DNA of 64,000 nt from DATARR01 sp044868005 (lineage in GTDB: Bacteria; Acidobacteriota; Thermoanaerobaculia; Multivoradales; UBA5704). Below, in pieces: positions 59,633 to 64,000 of the stretch (position 1 is the first letter of the stretch; every line of letters begins with the position of its first letter). The translations under genes and the position numbers were made by a program. The DNA is taken from NCBI GenBank assembly GCA_044868005.1, contig JBIOVX010000017.1:1-64000 (forward strand), written 5' to 3'. The notes under the pieces were generated by a model. The model searched no databases and was not told where the DNA came from. It saw only the letters and a list, made by a program, of their open reading frames with translations.

Positions 59633-61441
59633 TCAGTCCGCCAGGTGAAAGCGGCGCATGCGGCTGAATCCGGAGACCGCGCCGGCCGCGTTTCGCGCCT
59701 CGATCCACCAGTAGTGCTCGTCCCGGCCGTAGAGGCGGTCCGAGGTAGTGAGGATCTCTGCCGAAAAGCTCGCCCTGAGGACGCCTCCCTGAACCGCTCC
59801 GGCGTCGAGATCGAAAACCGCGCCGTTGATCCTGGTGACGAGGATCATGCGGAACCGCACGTGCTCCCCGGAGGGCACCGCGACTTCGGCGAAGTCCCGG
59901 CCCGGCTTCACGGCAGCTCCCTCCGCCGGACGAAGAACCTGGAATTCGGGGAGGGCCGGCGGCGGGGGGACGAAGCGCCGCAGCGCACCCTTCTGCCACT
60001 CATAGACCGGGCGCCCGGCCGCCGGCAGCAGCTCCGCGCCGGAGAGAGGAGGAAGGGGATAGAGGGAGACCCGCTCGCGGACGAACGGCGGATGGACGGA
60101 GTCCCAGAGGCCGTAATGGTAGACCTGCGCGATGGGCACCTGGGCCTGGTTCAGCAGGAAGTAGGGATAGCGCGTGACGAACATCTCCTCGTGCCCGTGC
60201 GGCCGGCCGGCGCGCAGCAGCTCGCTCTGTATCCGCTGAGCGGTACGCCCCGCGGCGATGTAGGAGTCGACGTAGCCCGCGAGAAGAAGGCTCCAGAGGA
60301 CGGCGAGGAGACCGGCCGCCGCGGGGGCCAGATGCCGCCACGGCGGGCGGGTGGCGGCGAAGGCCCCGCGCGCCAGGAAGGCCACGCTCATGGCGGCTCC
60401 CGCGGCGGCGAGATACCAGTACCTGCCGTTTCCGGGCACCGACGGGCGGAAGGCGAAGGGAGCCTGGGCGAGGAGGATCCAGATCCAGGAGAACAGCCAG
60501 CGCCGAGCGTGGCCGCCGTCGAGCGAGCGACCGCGGAGGAGCCAGAAGGCGGCCGGCGCGGCCACCAGCACGGTGCACGAGACGATGGCGGTCCAGGGTC
60601 CCGGCCATCCGTCGTACACCGGCAGGTGGAGCTGGTGAATGGAGGTCGCGAGATCGCCGGCGACCTGCCGCAGGTGCGGCGCGAGGAGCCGCTGACTGTA
60701 CTCCTCGTAGCCGCCGACGAACACGCCGAAGATCACCTTTCTCAGCAGGAAGTAGAGTCCCAGGACGCCAAAAAAGGGTAGATATCCCAGAGGGCGGCGC
60801 GCCGTCTTCGTCCGCACCGCCCCGAGATGGTCGTACGCGGCGAGCAACACCGGCAGCACCGCCGCCGCCTCATAGGAGCCGAGGGCGAGGACGAAGAGCG
60901 CCAGGGCACCGCCCCACGCCGCGCTGGAGCCGTCCTCCCGGAAACGCTGATAGGCGAGCGTCGCGGCGAGCATGAAGAACGCTCCGAACAAGGTGGCGAA
61001 GCTGGCGCTGAACACCACGGCGTTGGGGTGGAGCGGATAGAGCGCGAAGAGCAGGGCGGCGGCGAACGGCGTCATCGTCTTCCCCGGCCCATCGAGCGTT
61101 CGGCTCAGCCGGCGGACGATCGCCCAGAGCAGCAGGGTGTTCGCCATGTGCGCCCACAGGTGGACGGCGTTGTAGCCGAAGGGCCGGCCGCCGAACGCCG
61201 CGATCTCGAGCCCGTAGAGGAGCGTCGAAACCGGCCGGTAGAACCTGACCACCGAGATCTCCAGCCACGGAGCCATAAAAAGCGAACGGAGATCCTGCCA
61301 CGGAGGGTTTTCGAACAGGAAACGGATGAGGAGATAGTCCTCGCTCGTGAACGGCCGGCTCAGCGCCCGCCCATAGAAGACCAGCACCGAAGCGCAGAGG
61401 ACCGCCGGCGGCAGGAGCCTCTCCCACCGGCCGCCGGTCAT
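59633..61441 (-). CDS. GT-C-like multi-pass membrane glycosyltransferase or related protein
   Basis: 602 aa with about 10-11 hydrophobic segments in the first 400 residues. The first loop, RPFTSEDYLLIRFLFENPPW, has the acidic ED/DE pair typical of GT-C catalytic loops, and FYRPVSTLLYGLEIAAFGGRPFGYNAVHLWAHMANTLLLW matches the TMTC/PMT-like family. The C-terminal ~160 residues are a beta-rich soluble domain. Likely uses the polyprenyl-phosphate sugar made by the Alg5-like protein. Convergent with the GNAT gene, 2 bases apart. Confidence 0.8.
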   Translation of the reverse strand: MTGGRWERLLPPAVLCASVLVFYGRALSRPFTSEDYLLIRFLFENPPWQDLRSLFMAPWLEISVVRFYRPVSTLLYGLEIAAFGGRPFGYNAVHLWAHMANTLLLWAIVRRLSRTLDGPGKTMTPFAAALLFALYPLHPNAVVFSASFATLFGAFFMLAATLAYQRFREDGSSAAWGGALALFVLALGSYEAAAVLPVLLAAYDHLGAVRTKTARRPLGYLPFFGVLGLYFLLRKVIFGVFVGGYEEYSQRLLAPHLRQVAGDLATSIHQLHLPVYDGWPGPWTAIVSCTVLVAAPAAFWLLRGRSLDGGHARRWLFSWIWILLAQAPFAFRPSVPGNGRYWYLAAAGAAMSVAFLARGAFAATRPPWRHLAPAAAGLLAVLWSLLLAGYVDSYIAAGRTAQRIQSELLRAGRPHGHEEMFVTRYPYFLLNQAQVPIAQVYHYGLWDSVHPPFVRERVSLYPLPPLSGAELLPAAGRPVYEWQKGALRRFVPPPPALPEFQVLRPAEGAAVKPGRDFAEVAVPSGEHVRFRMILVTRINGAVFDLDAGAVQGGVLRASFSAEILTTSDRLYGRDEHYWWIEARNAAGAVSGFSRMRRFHLAD

Positions 61442-61453
61442 GCGTCCGGCCGC

Positions 61454-62152
61454 CTACCAGTCATGCTCGTGGGTCTTCTGGAAGATCGTGTCGTGCGGCG
61501 CGGACCGCTCCTCCTCGGGCCGGCCGTTCGTGTAGTAGTAGAAGGAGACCGACTTGCGGCTCGTCCCTTCCGGGCAGGCGAGCGGCGCGGGGTGGCCGTG
61601 GTAGGAGAAGTCCGTGGTGCTGAAGACCACCGTGCGGTTGAACACCGGCAGGATCTTCTGCTCGCAGCGCGTCATGTCGCGGTTCCACAGCTCGAGGTGC
61701 CCGCCGTACTCCTCTTGCCAGTCCTTGTTCAGGTAGACGAGCAGGTTGAGCCGGCGGTCGAGCTTGAGGAGCGGGTGCCAGTTGAAATCCACATGAACCT
61801 TGAGAAAGCCGCCGGGCAGGATCTGGTGCGGCCCCGCGCCGCCGTAGTAGGGGTCGGGGATGAGCCCTTCGATGCCGGTCAAGGCCTCGAGAAACCGCAG
61901 CACCGGCACGGAGTTCATCTCATAGAGGAAAAGCTGGAGGGCGGGGCGCAGCGCCGACTCGTGCCAGTAGCCGAGCTTCTTCTCCGTCGCGTTGTCGAAC
62001 CGCCGCCACTCGATCTCCTCCGGCCGCGGGAATTCCGCGAGGATGGTCTCCAGGGTCTCGGCCGGGAACAGATTGTCGATCACCGCGTGCGGGAAGGGGC
62101 GCGCGGCGACGTAGCTCGCGTGCAACGCCTTCGGGTCGGCCAGGAGCTTCAT
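61454..62152 (-). CDS. 2-oxoglutarate/Fe(II)-dependent dioxygenase
   Basis: 232 aa. The iron triad is clear: HVD at 120-122 in GGFLKVHVDFNWHP and His185 in DFSYHGHP; Arg199 in GTSRKSVSFYYY is the 2-oxoglutarate anchor. RLNLLVYLNKDWQEEYGGHLELWN is characteristic of the prolyl-4-hydroxylase-like subgroup common in glycan clusters. Start ATG 62152. Probably hydroxylates a sugar or protein side chain; substrate unknown. Confidence 0.9.
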   Translation of the reverse strand: MKLLADPKALHASYVAARPFPHAVIDNLFPAETLETILAEFPRPEEIEWRRFDNATEKKLGYWHESALRPALQLFLYEMNSVPVLRFLEALTGIEGLIPDPYYGGAGPHQILPGGFLKVHVDFNWHPLLKLDRRLNLLVYLNKDWQEEYGGHLELWNRDMTRCEQKILPVFNRTVVFSTTDFSYHGHPAPLACPEGTSRKSVSFYYYTNGRPEEERSAPHDTIFQKTHEHDW

Positions 62153-62163
62153 GAGCCTCAAGT

Positions 62164-63012
62164 CTAACGCGACAGGGAGCCCACGGCGGTCATCGCCGCG
62201 GCGTCGAGCTCGATCTCCAGCGCCCGCAGGTTCTCGGCGATATGAAGGGGATCGGTGCTGGAGGGCAGCGGCGCGAGGCCGCGCTGCACGTTCCAGCGCA
62301 GCACGATCTGTGCGGGGGAGCACCGATGCCGGTCCGCCAGCTCCGCGAGCAACGGCTCGGCCAGGAGCCCCGCCGCCGAGAGGGGCGAGTGGGCCATGAG
62401 GCGGACGCCCCGTTCGCCACACCAGCCCACGATCTCCGTGTTCGGCTGATAAGGCGAGCAGGCGATCTGGTTCGCGGCCGGCAGCTCGGGCCCCAGCGCC
62501 GCGATCTGCGCCGGCGCGAAGTTGCTCACCCCGACGTGGCCGGCGAGGCCTCGCCGTTCCAGGTCCCGCAGGGCCGCCCAGGTCTCCGCCGGCGGCACGT
62601 CGTCCGTCTCGATGTTCCCCTCCGCGTCGCGCGGCAGAGCCCGCCGCTCGAGCTCCTCCCAGCCGGTTTCCTCGGCATCGACCAGCGGACCCCGATGCCG
62701 CCAGGCCTCGGGCGCGTGCAGGAGGTAGAGGTCGAAGGCAGCGAGGCCGAGGCGCAGCAGCGAGCTCTCGCACGCCTGCCGCAGCGCCGCCGGCCGAAAG
62801 TTGGTCCGCCAGACCTTGCCGACGATGAACAGCTCGGCGCGGGGAACGTGGCGCAAGGCCCGGCCCACCGCGCGCTCGTTGCCGTAGAGCTCCGCCAGGT
62901 CGAAAAGGCGGTAGCCGAGAGCCGCCGCCGTGTGCGCGGCGCCTTCCAGGTCGACGCGTTGCCCGTGCGCACGGAACGGCGAGCAGCCGAAGCCGATGGG
63001 CGGCAGCTTCAT
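62164..63012 (-). CDS. aldo/keto reductase
   Basis: 282-aa TIM-barrel NAD(P)H oxidoreductase. Catalytic tetrad Asp38, Tyr43, Lys66, His99 (FDLAELYG, IVGKVW, LYLLHAP); cofactor end GVSNFAPAQI and HRCSPAQIVLRWNVQRGLAPLPSSTDPLHIAENL. Intact and of family length. Stop 11 bases before the dioxygenase start; its own start overlaps the upstream gene by 4 bases. Confidence 0.92.
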   Translation of the reverse strand: MKLPPIGFGCSPFRAHGQRVDLEGAAHTAAALGYRLFDLAELYGNERAVGRALRHVPRAELFIVGKVWRTNFRPAALRQACESSLLRLGLAAFDLYLLHAPEAWRHRGPLVDAEETGWEELERRALPRDAEGNIETDDVPPAETWAALRDLERRGLAGHVGVSNFAPAQIAALGPELPAANQIACSPYQPNTEIVGWCGERGVRLMAHSPLSAAGLLAEPLLAELADRHRCSPAQIVLRWNVQRGLAPLPSSTDPLHIAENLRALEIELDAAAMTAVGSLSR

Positions 63013-63971
63013 GGCGCCGGAAGCCGCAGCCGGTCCGCAAAGAAGCGGGCGAGGGCCCGGGCCGTGACCTCCGGGCGGAAGGAGGCCGCCGTGCTGCGTC
63101 CGCCGGCGCGCAGGCGATCGAGAAGCTCGCTTTCCTCGTCGAACCGGTCCACCAGGTCGCAGACCCGCTCGACGAGCGCGTAGATCTCCTGGTTGGGAAA
63201 GACGATCGCGTTTTCGCCGTCGCGCAGGAAGTCGCGGCCGCCGAAGGCCTCATAACAGACGGGTATGCAACCCGCGGCCATGGCCTCGGGGACGGTGGTG
63301 TTGAAAGCTTCGTGCGAGTGGACATTGATCAGAAACGTGGAGGTCTGCATCAGCTCGGCGACCTCGCGGTGGGTCATGCCGGTGAGCAGGACGAGCGGCC
63401 ACTGCGGCCGCCGCGCGAGCTCCTTGGCGAGCAGGGCGCCGGCGATCTCCTCGTCGGGAACCGCGGCCAGGCGGTAGGCCTCCTTGACGGCGAGGAGGAC
63501 CCGCCGCTCGCGGGGACGCGGATTCGCCTCGAAGAAATACGGCGCGATGAACGGCGGCACGACGTCGGCGGCCAGGCCGAAATGACGCTCGACGACGCCG
63601 GCCACGCGCGGCAGCACCGCCATCGCCGCCTCATAGCCCAAGGCGGCGTAGTCGACCCCGCCCGCGAGACCCCGCACGACGAGGAAACCGCCCTGGACGA
63701 AGACCACCCGCCGCCAGGGATACCGCCGCACCGCCTCGCTGGCGGCGAGGACCTCGGGCACCACCACCACGTCGCTCGCCGAGGGCGCGAACCCAGGCTG
63801 GTCGAGGTAGTGGACCGGCACCTCCAGCTCGCGCCAGGCCGGCCGGTATGGCGCATGATGATGGAGCACGCACGCCTCGTGGCCATGCTCGCGCAACAGC
63901 CGTACGTGCTCGTAGAGCATCCCCGTGCCCCAGCTCGGCGCGGGATGGTCGGCGACCAGATAGTGGATCAT
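63009..63971 (-). CDS. glycosyltransferase, GT-B fold (family-4/1-like)
   Basis: 320 aa. N-terminal domain MIHYLVADHPAPSWGTGMLYEHVRLLREHGH; C-terminal domain with the donor-site block STFLINVHSHEAFNTTVPEAMAAGCIPVCYEAFGGRDFLRDGENAIVF. Short for the family but with both domains. Coupled to the reductase by an ATGA overlap. Confidence 0.82.
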   Translation of the reverse strand: MIHYLVADHPAPSWGTGMLYEHVRLLREHGHEACVLHHHAPYRPAWRELEVPVHYLDQPGFAPSASDVVVVPEVLAASEAVRRYPWRRVVFVQGGFLVVRGLAGGVDYAALGYEAAMAVLPRVAGVVERHFGLAADVVPPFIAPYFFEANPRPRERRVLLAVKEAYRLAAVPDEEIAGALLAKELARRPQWPLVLLTGMTHREVAELMQTSTFLINVHSHEAFNTTVPEAMAAGCIPVCYEAFGGRDFLRDGENAIVFPNQEIYALVERVCDLVDRFDEESELLDRLRAGGRSTAASFRPEVTARALARFFADRLRLPAP

Positions 63972-63972
63972 G

Positions 63973-64000
63973 CTAGCTGGTGAGCGCGTAGATGCAATGG
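63973..64000 (-). CDS. possible C-terminal end of a further minus-strand gene
   Basis: The last bases read HCIYALTS then TAG; another frame would end in an ATGA overlap with the GT gene. Too short to assign. Confidence 0.2.

Overview
This is a 64 kb GC-rich bacterial chromosome segment. The mix of very large exported carboxypeptidase-regulatory-like proteins, DUF3857/transglutaminase pairs, PEGA proteins, a CHASE2 Ser/Thr kinase, exported CHAT/TPR proteins and a long glycosyltransferase run suggests an Acidobacteriota-type organism (perhaps Thermoanaerobaculia). No rRNA is present, so this is an inference from gene content only.

Layout. (1) 1-6.8 kb is housekeeping: an OmpA-type lipoprotein, UdgX, DUF5995, DinB-like and Uma2 proteins, a beta-CASP RNA hydrolase, a YihY membrane protein and tRNA-Ala(CGC). 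Between Uma2 and the RNA hydrolase lie an unassigned, highly structured candidate ncRNA (minus strand, with terminator) and the first copy of a long palindromic element. (2) 6.8-19.6 kb is an accessory island starting at tRNA-Ala. The 3' part of the tRNA recurs at about 11.5 kb (degenerate) and at 13.5 kb (53/55 identical), as expected for stacked tRNA-targeted insertions. Cargo: a lipase-like hydrolase, MazF-like and VapC-like toxin-antitoxin pairs, a poly-gamma-glutamate hydrolase, an XRE-ImmA/PIN pair, a 1513-aa putative nuclease-NTPase-HEAT defence protein, and three orphan antitoxins. (3) 19.6-24.0 kb is an array of 21-bp palindromic repeats with inverted ends, split by a 4.0-kb IS1-family transposon. 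The transposon has matching terminal repeats, an apparent 8-bp target duplication, and passenger genes including a second XRE-ImmA protein. (4) 24.2-41.2 kb is an envelope signalling region. A translationally coupled series runs kinase-CHASE2, FecR-like protein, three exported CHAT proteins; a small RTX protein and a 1350-aa repeat protein follow. Behind these sit a relic of a CHAT 3' end, a GG-N10-GC sigma-54-type promoter and an 18-codon ORF with an almost ideal Shine-Dalgarno sequence. (5) 41.2-49.1 kb, minus strand: a sigma-54-type activator with a GSYTGA loop, two DUF3857 proteins, a 0.7-kb higher-order repeat tract and a PEGA protein. (6) 49-64 kb: mostly minus-strand, tightly coupled genes for surface glycan assembly or modification (GT2, GT4, a PIG-L/GT2 fusion, a sulfatase-like lipoprotein, a dolichyl-phosphate-type GT2, a GT-C-like membrane protein, a 2OG oxygenase, an aldo/keto reductase), plus one plus-strand GNAT protein and the second copy of the palindromic element.

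Most promising as new biology: the nuclease-NTPase-HEAT protein in the tRNA island, the passenger-carrying IS1-family transposon inside the 21-bp array, the sigma-54 promoter/micropeptide beside the CHAT region, and the candidate ncRNA at 3.4-3.7 kb. All functions are inferred from sequence motifs read by eye; no database search was run.
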